Assembly: GCA_002707785.1 (NCBI GenBank)
Contig: PANW01000033.1
Coordinates: 22,027 to 85,703, forward strand
Source of the DNA: Cellvibrionaceae bacterium
GTDB lineage: Bacteria; Pseudomonadota; Gammaproteobacteria; Pseudomonadales; Cellvibrionaceae
Direction: 5' to 3'
DNA length: 63,677 nucleotides
Under the pieces are notes generated by a model that was given only the letters and a program-made list of their open reading frames with translations, had not been told where the DNA came from and did no database searches. How positions within the stretch are numbered: position 1 is the stretch's first letter; every line of letters starts with the position of its first letter. This document shows positions 26,459-35,184 of this stretch, in pieces. Position numbers and translations under genes: made by a program.

Positions 26459-27049
26459 GTGCATGTTGTTAAACAGATGGGTGAGTTTGTAGAGTTTTTC
26501 TCGGGCGACAACGCCATTGTGGAGCAACAGGATTTCCTGAAATTTGGCCTGAATGGCGAGCTTAAACACTACAAAAAGGGCCAGTACTTAATAGAGCAAG
26601 GGTTGCCTGCGCCACACATTTTCTTTCTTACGAAAGGACTGGTGCGCTACGTGAGCGTCTCCCAAGAAGGCAAGGAATTCACCCAATCTTTCTCAAGTGC
26701 GCCGGGTATTGCGGGATCGACTCGCGCAATGGTGTTCGAATCTTCGGCTCTTTTCAGCATTGAGGTACTCGATGATGTGCTCTGCTGGCAATTTGATTGG
26801 CAAGACTTCTTTGCCAAAATGAAATCACAAACAGGTTTTTTGGAGGCTTATAGCCGTCTGCTGGAGAATATGTTCGCCAAAAAAGAGGCGCGAGAATACT
26901 ACTTGCTTCAGCAAACCGCTGAGCAGCGCTACTTGGAGTTCATGCACGAAAACCCAGAACTGAAAGACATAGTACCGCTCAAAATAATCGCGTCCTACAT
27001 CGGCATTACCCCCATTGCTCTCAGCCGGATCCGCAAGAAGCTCAAGTAA
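26459..27049 (+). CDS. Crp/Fnr-family regulator
   Basis: A 196-residue protein starting at a GTG with GGAGG about nine bases upstream. The cyclic-nucleotide-binding-like beta barrel occupies about residues 25-120 (FGLNGELKHYKKGQYLIEQG ... FFLTKGLVRYVSV). A dimer helix follows, and the C-terminal end has a short helix-turn-helix (LKIIASYIGITPIALSRIRKKLK). It lacks the cysteines of an FNR iron-sulfur cluster and the wing after the recognition helix. It probably regulates the cotranscribed transporter. The ligand is unknown. Confidence 0.88.
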   Translation: MHVVKQMGEFVEFFSGDNAIVEQQDFLKFGLNGELKHYKKGQYLIEQGLPAPHIFFLTKGLVRYVSVSQEGKEFTQSFSSAPGIAGSTRAMVFESSALFSIEVLDDVLCWQFDWQDFFAKMKSQTGFLEAYSRLLENMFAKKEAREYYLLQQTAEQRYLEFMHENPELKDIVPLKIIASYIGITPIALSRIRKKLK

Positions 27050-27108
27050 GTCAAGCGAGGCAATGACGCTGGTCATTTTACTGGGGAAAGCAACCAGCGC
27101 GGATCTAT

Positions 27109-29193
27109 TTATTGTCCGGTTTGAGACGCTTGTATCGCGGTTAACGCTATCGTGAACACTATGTCATCCACCAGGGCACCTCGAGACAAGTCGTTCACCG
27201 GCTTTTTCAGCCCTTGAAGCATTGGGCCTACGCTGATCACATCGGCACTGCGTTGGACGGCTTTGTAGGTGGTATTGCCGGTATTCAGGTCAGGAAAAAT
27301 AAAGACTGTGGCGCGGCCGGCAACTGGGCTGTCGGGGGCTTTAGATTTTGCGACACTTTCGATGGCCGCGGCATCATACTGTAAGGGGCCGTCAAGCAGC
27401 AGATCTGGCCGCTTTTGCTTGGCGATTTCAGTGGCTCTGCGTACCTTGTCGACATCTTGTCCCGTGCCCGAGGTTCCTGTGCTGTAGCTGATCATGGCGA
27501 CTCGAGGCTCAATACCAAAAGCGGCGGCGGAATCAGCGCTCTGGATAGCAATTTCTGCGAGCTGCTCAGCATCTGGATCAGGGGTTACTGCACAATCACC
27601 ATAGACCAGCACTTGATCGGGTAATAGCATAAAGAAGATCGATGAGACGAGAGAGCTGTCGGCGCGAGTTTTGATCAGTTGGAAGGCGGGGCGAATGGTA
27701 TGGGCGGTGGTGTGAATTGCGCCAGCTACCAAGCCATCCACTTGGTCCTCGGCTAACATCATGGTTCCTAAAACCACGGTGTCTTCAAGTTGAGCGGCTG
27801 CCATGGGGGCTTGTAGGCCTTTGTGGGCTCTGAGTTTCACCATGGGATGGATATAGCGCTCAACAACGGTTTCTGGCTCGACAATGCACAGGTCTGCGGG
27901 TTGTGTCAGACCAAGGTCTCTAATTTTGTTGGTAATAACTTCACGATTGCCCAGCAAGGTACATTGCGCGATGCCGCGTTCCTGACAAATGATCGCCGCT
28001 TGTATAGTACGTGGTTCTTCGCCTTCTGGGAGCACGATGCGTTTAGCCGCTTGCTGAGCTCGTTTCACCAGTTGATGGCGAAAGGCGGGTGGCGACAGCC
28101 TAAGCTCGCGTGGAACTTGGCATCGGTGTCCTAGCCATTCGCTGTCGATACACGAAGCAATATAGGTCATTACATGTTCGAGGCGTTGGTGATCATCGGC
28201 GGGAACTTCTGTTTCCATTCGGTCCAGCGTGATAGCGGTATCATAGGAATTCATTTCAGTGAGTATCACTGGGATTCCACTCTGATCCAATGCCGGTTGG
28301 CACAAGGCCTTGAGTCGTTCGTCAGGGCGTATTCCATTGGTTAGCAATAAGCCCGCCAAAGGTACGCCATTATTGGCCGCCATGGCGCACACTAACAAGA
28401 TGTCTTCACGGTCGCCGGATGTGATCACCAGGGTACCTGCGGTTAATTTCTCAATGATGTTGACGGCTTGGCGTGCGCAAAGCATTTTCTTCTCGACGCG
28501 ACGTTGGTCAATGTCGCCCTCGTGAAGTAATTCCGTCTTGAGAAAACGATGCACATCTAGCGTACGTGGCGCAGTGAGAGTGCGGGTCCAAGGGATACAA
28601 CCAACTAGATCAAACTCTTTGCCGCTAAACTCTGGTAGCCCCTTGCTGGTTACCAAGCTTTGCATATGATCAGCATCGACTTTATTGAGAATATACCCAC
28701 GCAGTTGCTTTTCTCTGATGCCGCCGTAGAGGTCCGCCATGATTTTTAGCTGTTGACTGACCTGCGGTAAGGTTTTGTTTTGCGTCGAAGCGACTAGCAG
28801 AATGTCGGCGGCTAAGAAACGAGCAATATCGGCATTGAGGCGATTCATAAAATGGTTGTCGCGGGTAGGCACTAAACCTTCGACAATGACCACATCACAA
28901 CTCTCTGTCAGCGGCTGAAAGTTAGCCACGATTTGCTCCATGATTTTATCGCGTTTACCTGCAGCAAGTTCATTCTTCAGTAAACTTAGAGGCAGGGTGT
29001 CTCCCACTTGATACTGACTGAATTGTCGAAGATAGTGGTAGGATTCATCCGCTTTGTTGTCTTCTTTAGTTTGTGCGATGGGCTTGAAATAACCGATGCG
29101 CAAACCGCTCTGATCCAGCGCTTGTACCAAACCAAGAGTGACAGACGTTAACCCGACGCCGAAGCTAGTGGGAGCAATAAAAAAGGTATGCAT
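27109..29193 (-). CDS. pta: Phosphate acetyltransferase
   Basis: Interconverts acetyl-CoA and acetyl phosphate. The 694-residue protein has the long three-domain form of gammaproteobacterial Pta: an N-terminal P-loop-like dethiobiotin-synthetase fold (MHTFFIAPTSFGVGLTSV), a central DRTGG domain (about 215-330), and the C-terminal catalytic PTA domain (about 370-690; ISYSTGTSGTGQDVDKV and FPDLNTGNTTYKAVQRSA). It follows ackA by 22 bases on the same strand, the usual operon for acetate overflow and acetate uptake at high concentration. Confidence 0.97.
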   Translation of the reverse strand: MHTFFIAPTSFGVGLTSVTLGLVQALDQSGLRIGYFKPIAQTKEDNKADESYHYLRQFSQYQVGDTLPLSLLKNELAAGKRDKIMEQIVANFQPLTESCDVVIVEGLVPTRDNHFMNRLNADIARFLAADILLVASTQNKTLPQVSQQLKIMADLYGGIREKQLRGYILNKVDADHMQSLVTSKGLPEFSGKEFDLVGCIPWTRTLTAPRTLDVHRFLKTELLHEGDIDQRRVEKKMLCARQAVNIIEKLTAGTLVITSGDREDILLVCAMAANNGVPLAGLLLTNGIRPDERLKALCQPALDQSGIPVILTEMNSYDTAITLDRMETEVPADDHQRLEHVMTYIASCIDSEWLGHRCQVPRELRLSPPAFRHQLVKRAQQAAKRIVLPEGEEPRTIQAAIICQERGIAQCTLLGNREVITNKIRDLGLTQPADLCIVEPETVVERYIHPMVKLRAHKGLQAPMAAAQLEDTVVLGTMMLAEDQVDGLVAGAIHTTAHTIRPAFQLIKTRADSSLVSSIFFMLLPDQVLVYGDCAVTPDPDAEQLAEIAIQSADSAAAFGIEPRVAMISYSTGTSGTGQDVDKVRRATEIAKQKRPDLLLDGPLQYDAAAIESVAKSKAPDSPVAGRATVFIFPDLNTGNTTYKAVQRSADVISVGPMLQGLKKPVNDLSRGALVDDIVFTIALTAIQASQTGQ

Positions 29194-29215
29194 GATAATC
29201 TCCGGGAGTCTGTAT

Positions 29216-30418
29216 TTAGCGCTGTTGGCTGTTGGTTAGTGTGACCACATCTTTCGCAATCATGAGCTCTTCGTCGGTGGCAATCACCGCAATAATCGGG
29301 GAGTCGCTCTGATGTATCTTACCTTGGTTGGATTCACCATTGCTGAGATTGGCGTCAGGGTCTATCGCCCACCCCAGACTGCCAAGGTGCTGCACCGTCT
29401 CATGCCTGACTCGACGAGAGTTTTCACCAATTCCGCCGGTAAATATCAATCCGTCGCAGCGCGGGATGGCTGTCATCAAGCCGGCCAATTGTTTCGCGAG
29501 CTGATAGCAAAAAACACGAATGGCTAAATCGGCTTGGGTATTGCCTTTGTCGGCAGCATCTTCCAGTGTGCGCATATCATTACTCAGTTCAGATAAGCCG
29601 AGTAGGCCGCTGCGCTTGTTAAGCAGACTGTCTATCTCCTCAATGCTGTAATGGCAACGCTGGTGCAAAAACAGCAGCAGACCTGGATCTATGTTGCCAC
29701 TGCGTGTGCCCATCACCAGTCCTTCTAGTGGCGTAAGCCCCATGGTGGTATCGACGCTTTTACCGTTGTGCACAGCACAGGCACTGGCCCCATTGCCAAG
29801 GTGGGCGATCACCAAGCCGTGATCGTCTGCCTTTAAAGACAATTGTCGGGTGGCTTGGGCGCTGACGTAGCGAAAGCTGGTGCCGTGAAAGCCGTATCGT
29901 CTGACTCCATGGTCTCGGTAGAGTGAAAGGGGTAGAGCATAGAGAAAAGCTTGTTCTGTCATGGATTGATGAAAGGCCGTATCGAAGACCGCCACTTGCG
30001 GCAAGCCCGGAAAGTACTGAGTGGTCACCTCAATGCCGACTAAGTTGGCTGGGTTGTGCAGTGGTGCGAGTGAGCTACACGCTTCTACCGCGGCAGTAAC
30101 TGCTTCATCAATCAGCACGGATTCACTAAATCTCTTACCGCCGTGAACCACACGATGACCGATGGCCACGACTCGGGAGCGCAATTGGACTTTTTCCAAG
30201 AGCTCAATGATGCCTTGACCAGCTTCGCTGTGAGCGCCGTCGGCGATTGCCTTTTGGTGCTCTTGCTGGTGATGGCTCCAGCGGATAATCGCTTGCGGGC
30301 TAGCGAGATTCTCGGCAATCCCGTCAAGTTCACAATAACCTTGAGAGGGTTCAATTAGCGCAAACTTAAGCGACGAGGAACCGCAGTTAATAACGAGAAT
30401 GAGGGGTTGATCGATCAT
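29216..30418 (-). CDS. ackA: Acetate kinase
   Basis: Converts acetyl phosphate and ADP to acetate and ATP, and the reverse. 400 residues, the usual length. The N-terminal VINCGSSSLKFALIEP nucleotide motif, the HRVVHGG and DTAFHQSM active-site segments and the FTGGIGENS motif near the C-terminus are all intact. First gene of the ackA-pta operon; acetyl phosphate it controls can also phosphorylate response regulators, of which this window encodes several. Confidence 0.97.
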   Translation of the reverse strand: MIDQPLILVINCGSSSLKFALIEPSQGYCELDGIAENLASPQAIIRWSHHQQEHQKAIADGAHSEAGQGIIELLEKVQLRSRVVAIGHRVVHGGKRFSESVLIDEAVTAAVEACSSLAPLHNPANLVGIEVTTQYFPGLPQVAVFDTAFHQSMTEQAFLYALPLSLYRDHGVRRYGFHGTSFRYVSAQATRQLSLKADDHGLVIAHLGNGASACAVHNGKSVDTTMGLTPLEGLVMGTRSGNIDPGLLLFLHQRCHYSIEEIDSLLNKRSGLLGLSELSNDMRTLEDAADKGNTQADLAIRVFCYQLAKQLAGLMTAIPRCDGLIFTGGIGENSRRVRHETVQHLGSLGWAIDPDANLSNGESNQGKIHQSDSPIIAVIATDEELMIAKDVVTLTNSQQR

Positions 30419-30647
30419 TGGCGTCGAACTCTAGAGTAGGATGTAAACGGCCAAAATTCCTTCTAATGGCCGGAAGGTAACGTTTTTGCACCTTAGTGAA
30501 GTTTAGTAAGAGTAGAGCAAAGTCTCTTCTAAGAAAAGTGATGCGTTTTTTGTGGTTCTCTGCTCGCTGGGGTGGATTGTTCGCCCAAGATAGAGAAGGG
30601 CTGGTGAGTAACAAAGATCTTTCTATCAAGACCGATCTGTCGTGATC

Positions 30648-31568
30648 TTAGCTTTCTTCTCGGACCTCCCCGTAGACTTTGACCGTGTGACTATCGAGTG
30701 TTAAATAAAAACGGCCTCCGCTGTGGTTAGCGGGGATCTGTTCTGCTATTAGCCGGTTCTTGTTGAGTTTCTCGCCCCAGTAGCAGGCGGCGATGGCGTT
30801 GGCGGATCCAGTGGCAATGTCTTCATCGATACCGTATTGAGGCGCAAAATATCTCAAGGAATAATCGCGTTCCACAGAAGGTTTCTGCGCAGCGACTGTG
30901 GTCGTTAAAATGATTGCTCTATCCGTAGAGGCGCTAATGGCTCCGAAGTTAGGCGTTAGGGCTTCTAGGGGATCAGAAACCTCCAAAACCCAATAGCCTT
31001 TTTCATTTTCTGTACTCAACGCTTGAGTAATAGGAACGCCAAACCAGTCGATCGCAGCAACGGGTAGCTCGTCTACTTGCAGTTTTGTTCTCGGCATGGA
31101 AAAACCATACAACGGTTGAGCGCTTGATCTCGATCCATTAGAGCTGTCTGGCGCGCGCTCAGCAGTACAGAGTTCAACTTGAGTGGTCTGATGATGTATT
31201 TTCTGTAGCAGTGCCATGCCTAGGTGGCGCTCGAGCGCGTAGCTCGTGGCGGCGAGGGCTGATCCACACAGCTGTATTTCTCGTGTCCCCTGAAACCATC
31301 GAGTCGCGAGTCGCGAGTTGGCCTTAGTGGTGAACGTGTTTTTGTTAGCTGGCGATCGGGAGGGTGATGGATTACCTGTTTCAGCGCCATCGTCGAGCAC
31401 TACCACGCAAATGGTCTTAGGTTGGCCTTGTGAATCTACATCACCGGACCGTGCGCTGAGATCGCCCCAGAGTTTGTCGCTGGGGTTGCGGTCCACAGCG
31501 ATCAATTCTACGTCGTTGCCTTTAAAGTTGTTATCGCAAAATACCCGCAGCGGCAGCCGTAGTTTCAT
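30648..31568 (-). CDS. PhzF-family isomerase-like protein
   Basis: A 306-residue protein with the PhzF two-lobed fold signatures: an N-terminal FCDNNFKGNDVELIAV (GNP-type motif altered to GND), a central LCGSALAATSYAL, and a C-terminal DEDIATGSANAIAACYW followed by QIPANHSGGRFYL. PhzF proteins catalyse isomerisation steps, as in phenazine synthesis, but most homologues have no known substrate. No phenazine genes are nearby. It lies 39 bases after the broken egtD on the same strand, so it is probably the third gene of the egtB-egtD transcript. The altered GNP motif makes classical PhzF chemistry uncertain. Confidence 0.82.
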   Translation of the reverse strand: MKLRLPLRVFCDNNFKGNDVELIAVDRNPSDKLWGDLSARSGDVDSQGQPKTICVVVLDDGAETGNPSPSRSPANKNTFTTKANSRLATRWFQGTREIQLCGSALAATSYALERHLGMALLQKIHHQTTQVELCTAERAPDSSNGSRSSAQPLYGFSMPRTKLQVDELPVAAIDWFGVPITQALSTENEKGYWVLEVSDPLEALTPNFGAISASTDRAIILTTTVAAQKPSVERDYSLRYFAPQYGIDEDIATGSANAIAACYWGEKLNKNRLIAEQIPANHSGGRFYLTLDSHTVKVYGEVREES

Positions 31569-31607
31569 CGGTATATGTGTTGTATGGTCATGTTAATACC
31601 GCCGGGC

Positions 31608-32605
31608 TCAATCGTGATCGGTCGCTTTCAACAGGTGGACGCCAAACATTTGTTGATTTGCCATCCAGTGTTTTACGCTCTTCCACCCCGATTGGGCGGA
31701 TAGGCCCTCGAACTCGGAGGGCGTGTACTTGTGGGAATTTTCGGTATGAATGCTCTCGCCTTCAAGGAAATCGATACAAGTGTCTCCCAGCTGCACGGTT
31801 TGGTCGCATTGACTGACGAGATGCATTTCGATGCGGCCTTCAACGGGATTGTAGAAGGCGTAGTGCTCAAAATTGTCCAAATCAAAATTGGCGTCGGCGC
31901 TGTGGTTGAGATGAGAGAGTATGTTGAGATTAAACGCTCGTGTTATCCCTTGGTTATCGTTATAGGCTCGATGCAACACCTCGGGTGATTTTTCCTGTCA
32001 ACACCGATGAGCAAAAGCGCATCGCTGCCGAGCGTTTCGCGCGCTTGTTTTAGAAATTTCTTCGCCTCTTCGGGTTGGAAGTTACCTATGGTTGAACCGG
32101 GGAAAAAGCCGATATTTCTTGAGGTCGACTTGGGTAAAGAGACGCTAGCGGTGAAGTCTGCTTCTACAGCAGTGACGTTCAACTGTGGGAATTCTTGCTG
32201 TAATTGTTTGGACTGTTGTCGTAGAAAATCACCGGCAATGTCAATGGGGGTAAAACTGTCGATTTGTTTGATCTGATTGAGCAGAATCCGAATTTTTGTT
32301 AGAGCGCCGGCACCGAACTCAACGACGTGTCAGGGTTCGCTGAGCATTTTTGATAGGTCTTTTGCAATGCGTGGCAGTAGCGCCAATTCAGTCCGATAAG
32401 GGTAGTAGTCGTCTAACTCACAAATTTGATCAAAAAGCTGAGAGCCTTTGGTGTCATAAAAGAACTTTGCCGGAAGGGTCTTTTGTGATTGAGTCAGCCC
32501 CTCAATCGCTTCTAGCTGGAGCAGGTTGGGGGTTTCCGAAAAGAGCTGGTTTTCGATATCGTTCACTCCCGCCTCGGTCGTCGAGGCGTTTGAAGAAGTA
32601 AGCAT
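31608..32605 (-). pseudogene. egtD: egtD, L-histidine N-alpha-methyltransferase, broken by a stop and a frameshift
   Basis: EgtD trimethylates histidine to hercynine, the first step of ergothioneine synthesis. The start (MLTSSNASTT) lies one base after the egtB stop. The first 91 codons (PAKFFYDTKGSQLFDQICEL) end at an in-frame TGA at 32330-32332. The same frame continues with VVEFGAGALTKIR, GFFPGSTIGNFQPEEA and LLIGVD, and then shifts. A single missing base between about 31980 and 32000 moves the rest (LHRAYNDNQGITRAFNLN ... RIEMHLVS) to another frame. The total of 998 bases is one short of 333 codons, the normal size. Either a real pseudogene or two assembly errors. Confidence 0.85.
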
Positions 32606-32606
32606 G

Positions 32607-34091
32607 TTAACTGTCCTTGGCGAGTCGGAGGCCTGAAAACTGCCAGCGTTGATGGGGATAAAAGAAGTTTCGATAGCTTGAGCGCAGCTGTTCGATGGGC
32701 GTGACGCAGCTGCCACCGCGCAGAACATATTGTCCTGACATGAATTTTCCGTTGTACTCTCCAATGGCCCCAGCCGCTGCGCGATAACCCGGGTAAGGGC
32801 TATAAGGGCTGCGCGTCCATTCCCAAACATTACCATAAAGCTGCAGCATGTCTTGGACGTGACCATCAGCGGGCTTAGGTAGCCAGTGATCAGTTTCTTG
32901 AAAGTTCCCGACGATGGGGTATTCGCACGCCGCTATTTCCCACTCTTGCTCGGTGGGCAATCTAGCATTGGCCCAAGTAGCGTAGGCATCTGCTTCGTAA
33001 TAGTTGATATGACACACGGGTGCATTGAGATCGACTGGCACAAGTCCGTAGTGAGAGAATTGAAACCAGTCTTGATCTTGTTTTATCCAATAGAGAGGGG
33101 CTTGCCAGTTGCGTTGCTGGCATTCGGCCCACCCATCAGATAGCCAAAGCGTTGCGGTGCTATAACCGCCGTCTTGAATGAATTCAAGCCACTCCCGATT
33201 GGTTACGGTTCTGTTGGCGAGGGAAAATCCTCGCTGGTAGATTTGATGTCGTGGGTGTTCACAGTCAAAGCTGAAGCTTCGATTGGTGGTGAGGTGATCA
33301 TCTTTTAGCGCGCCAATCGAGAAGAGGCCTTCGTTGTAATTCTGATAACGAAGAGGAGATTGCGACGAGGTTGAAGCGGGAAGGCCTGCGCGCATCGCTG
33401 GCTGCATACTATTGTGAGAAAGTAGATGCAGTATGTCTGTGAGCATGAGCTCCTGATGTTGCATCTCATGGTGTAAGCCCACCAGTGTTGTGCCAGTGAT
33501 CTGGGCGGCGGCGTTAACCCCCGTTGTCGTGTCGCTCTCCACACTGAGTGTTTGACCTAGCAAGGCCTGAACTTGGTCATCAATAGCAGCTCGATACTCC
33601 ATAACGCGAGTTAAGCAGGGTCGTGTAAGCAATCCGCGTTGATCGCGCCTATGGCGTTGGCCGATATTGTTGTAATAAGAATTAAACAAATAACTGAAGT
33701 GCTTATCAAACTCTTGATAATTAGGCAGTTGCGGTTTCAGTAAAAACTGTTCGAAGAACCAAGTGGTATGAGCGAGGTGCCATTTTGTCGGGCTGGCATC
33801 GGGCATGGATTGTGCTGTCATATCTTCGGGGCTGAGCCCGTCGGTTAGTTGTTCCGAGCGCTGGCGCCTGCGTAGGTATTGCTCTAGAAGATCGGTCTTA
33901 ACCTCTGTCTTATCTGCAGAGGTGTAGGATTTGTCGGGGGGGATACTATTGATGGTTGGCGGTTCTTCGGTCGTGCTCTCTGCGTTAGTATCCAATGTCC
34001 CGCTTTCCTGTATCGCGTTAATCAAATCTGTTTTCTGGTGCAACCTAACTATATTACGAAGTGAGCAAGCAAAACTACTCAGTAAACCCAC
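32607..34091 (-). CDS. egtB: Ergothioneine biosynthesis protein EgtB (hercynine sulfoxide synthase)
   Basis: A non-heme iron enzyme that joins hercynine to a thiol (cysteine or gamma-glutamylcysteine) with oxygen. The DinB-like N-terminal domain has SMPDASPTKWHLAHTTWFFE and the iron ligands in HHEMQHQE (His-x3-His-x-Glu). The C-terminal formylglycine-generating-enzyme-like domain includes GNVWEWTRSPYSPYPGYR and VLRGGSC near the end, ending SGLRLAKDS. As drawn from a GTG it has 494 residues; the first 60 or so are not typical of EgtB, so the real start may lie further in. egtD follows one base after its stop. Confidence 0.92.
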   Translation of the reverse strand: MGLLSSFACSLRNIVRLHQKTDLINAIQESGTLDTNAESTTEEPPTINSIPPDKSYTSADKTEVKTDLLEQYLRRRQRSEQLTDGLSPEDMTAQSMPDASPTKWHLAHTTWFFEQFLLKPQLPNYQEFDKHFSYLFNSYYNNIGQRHRRDQRGLLTRPCLTRVMEYRAAIDDQVQALLGQTLSVESDTTTGVNAAAQITGTTLVGLHHEMQHQELMLTDILHLLSHNSMQPAMRAGLPASTSSQSPLRYQNYNEGLFSIGALKDDHLTTNRSFSFDCEHPRHQIYQRGFSLANRTVTNREWLEFIQDGGYSTATLWLSDGWAECQQRNWQAPLYWIKQDQDWFQFSHYGLVPVDLNAPVCHINYYEADAYATWANARLPTEQEWEIAACEYPIVGNFQETDHWLPKPADGHVQDMLQLYGNVWEWTRSPYSPYPGYRAAAGAIGEYNGKFMSGQYVLRGGSCVTPIEQLRSSYRNFFYPHQRWQFSGLRLAKDS

Positions 34092-34443
34092 TTCTTCGAT
34101 AGATCAGCTTGACGCATTAATCATTATGCATCTGTCTTTTTCTAGTTGTTAATCAGTCTAGTCTGGTGAGAGTATTTTGAATACCGTTTTTTACAGTTAA
34201 CACATCTTTTAGTCTTCACAGTAAAAATGTCGACTGGTCGCAAAAGTTAATGTCGTCGTATCAATAGGCGCATTGATCGCTTGTAGATTTTGATCAGGCC
34301 CAGCGTCGGATAAACCGCTTCTTGGGTGGCGCAATATTCAACATTTTGGTTGCCGGCTGTAGGTAGCTGCAGCTGACTAGGCCGTCTTTTTTGCGTGGAA
34401 AATGTGCTCCCGTGGTTTGCCGAACAAGGGCGGTAATCAAGTG
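34092..34443. other. 352-base gene-free stretch
   Basis: It lies between the egtB start and the end of the RidA-like gene, both on the minus strand. It should hold the egtB promoter and the end of the ridA transcript. One short frame exists but has no family likeness or ribosome site. No clear hairpin was seen. Confidence 0.45.
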
Positions 34444-34917
34444 CTATTGGGAGAGGGCAGCAATGCACTCAACCTCTACTTGTGCGCCTAAAGCTAGTTC
34501 TTTGACCACAAAAGCGCTTCGCGCAGGAAAAGGCGCCTGAAAGAAGGATTTATAAACTTGATTAAAACGGCCGAACTCTTTTATGTCCGTCAGCATAACA
34601 GTGCATTTCACTAGGTCTGCCATACTCATACGATGAGTTTCCAGCGTAGTTTTTATATTGCTCATCACTTGCCGTGCCTCCTGATCAAAATTGTCGTTGG
34701 CAAGTTCACTGGTGCCAGGAATTAAACCAATTTGTCCCGAAAGATAGACCGTATGGCCGACTCGGACCGCTTCGGAGAACGGCAGATGTGCAGGGGTGTT
34801 AGCTGAGGTTAGGTACTCTATCTCGCCGAGAGGTTTGGATTCCTCGGCCGTGGTTATGGGGGACAGTAGAGTGATCGCACTGGCGATTAATCCCGTCAAA
34901 ATAAGCTGAGACCACAT
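34444..34917 (-). CDS. RidA-family protein with signal peptide
   Basis: A 157-residue Rid/YjgF protein. Residues 28-157 form the domain (GEIEYLTSANTPAHLPFSEAVRVGHTVYLSGQIG, and a C-terminal RSAFVVKELALGAQVEVECIA). The arginine of the RSAF motif, needed for imine/enamine deamination in RidA, is present. Residues 1-25 form a signal peptide (MWSQLILTGLIASAITLLS ... TTA), so the protein is probably periplasmic, unlike cytoplasmic RidA. Its start ATG has AGGAGAATG upstream. The role is unknown; it stands alone between egtB and ycjX. Confidence 0.88.
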   Translation of the reverse strand: MWSQLILTGLIASAITLLSPITTAEESKPLGEIEYLTSANTPAHLPFSEAVRVGHTVYLSGQIGLIPGTSELANDNFDQEARQVMSNIKTTLETHRMSMADLVKCTVMLTDIKEFGRFNQVYKSFFQAPFPARSAFVVKELALGAQVEVECIAALSQ

Positions 34918-35184
34918 GTCACATTCTCCTTAGGTTCTGCGGATGTTATTCTAACGTGTGTAGAAGACGGTAGGTCTATCCAACACGACGCGCTTTTCGA
35001 CAGATTATCGGCGTTTTGCGCAGCCTCTGGCAAGCTAGATATGGCTTGAGCAAAAGCTTTGCTTGGCAATGGTAAGTTGAAGCGGAATGCCGAGCTTTCG
35101 CTAGTGATCGGCTTAGCGCTTCATAGCTTCATTTACTGCTGTTGATTGCACCAACTAAAGATCAATTCTAGAGTTTCTTATCCA

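Noticed and set aside
30648..31568. Phenazine biosynthesis cluster
   Set aside because: Only one PhzF-like gene exists; no other phz genes adjoin, and PhzF-like proteins are widespread outside phenazine producers.
32330..32332. TGA in egtD as a selenocysteine codon
   Set aside because: EgtD has no known selenoprotein form, no SECIS-like hairpin was evident just after it, and a second lesion (frameshift) lies downstream, so a broken gene is simpler.
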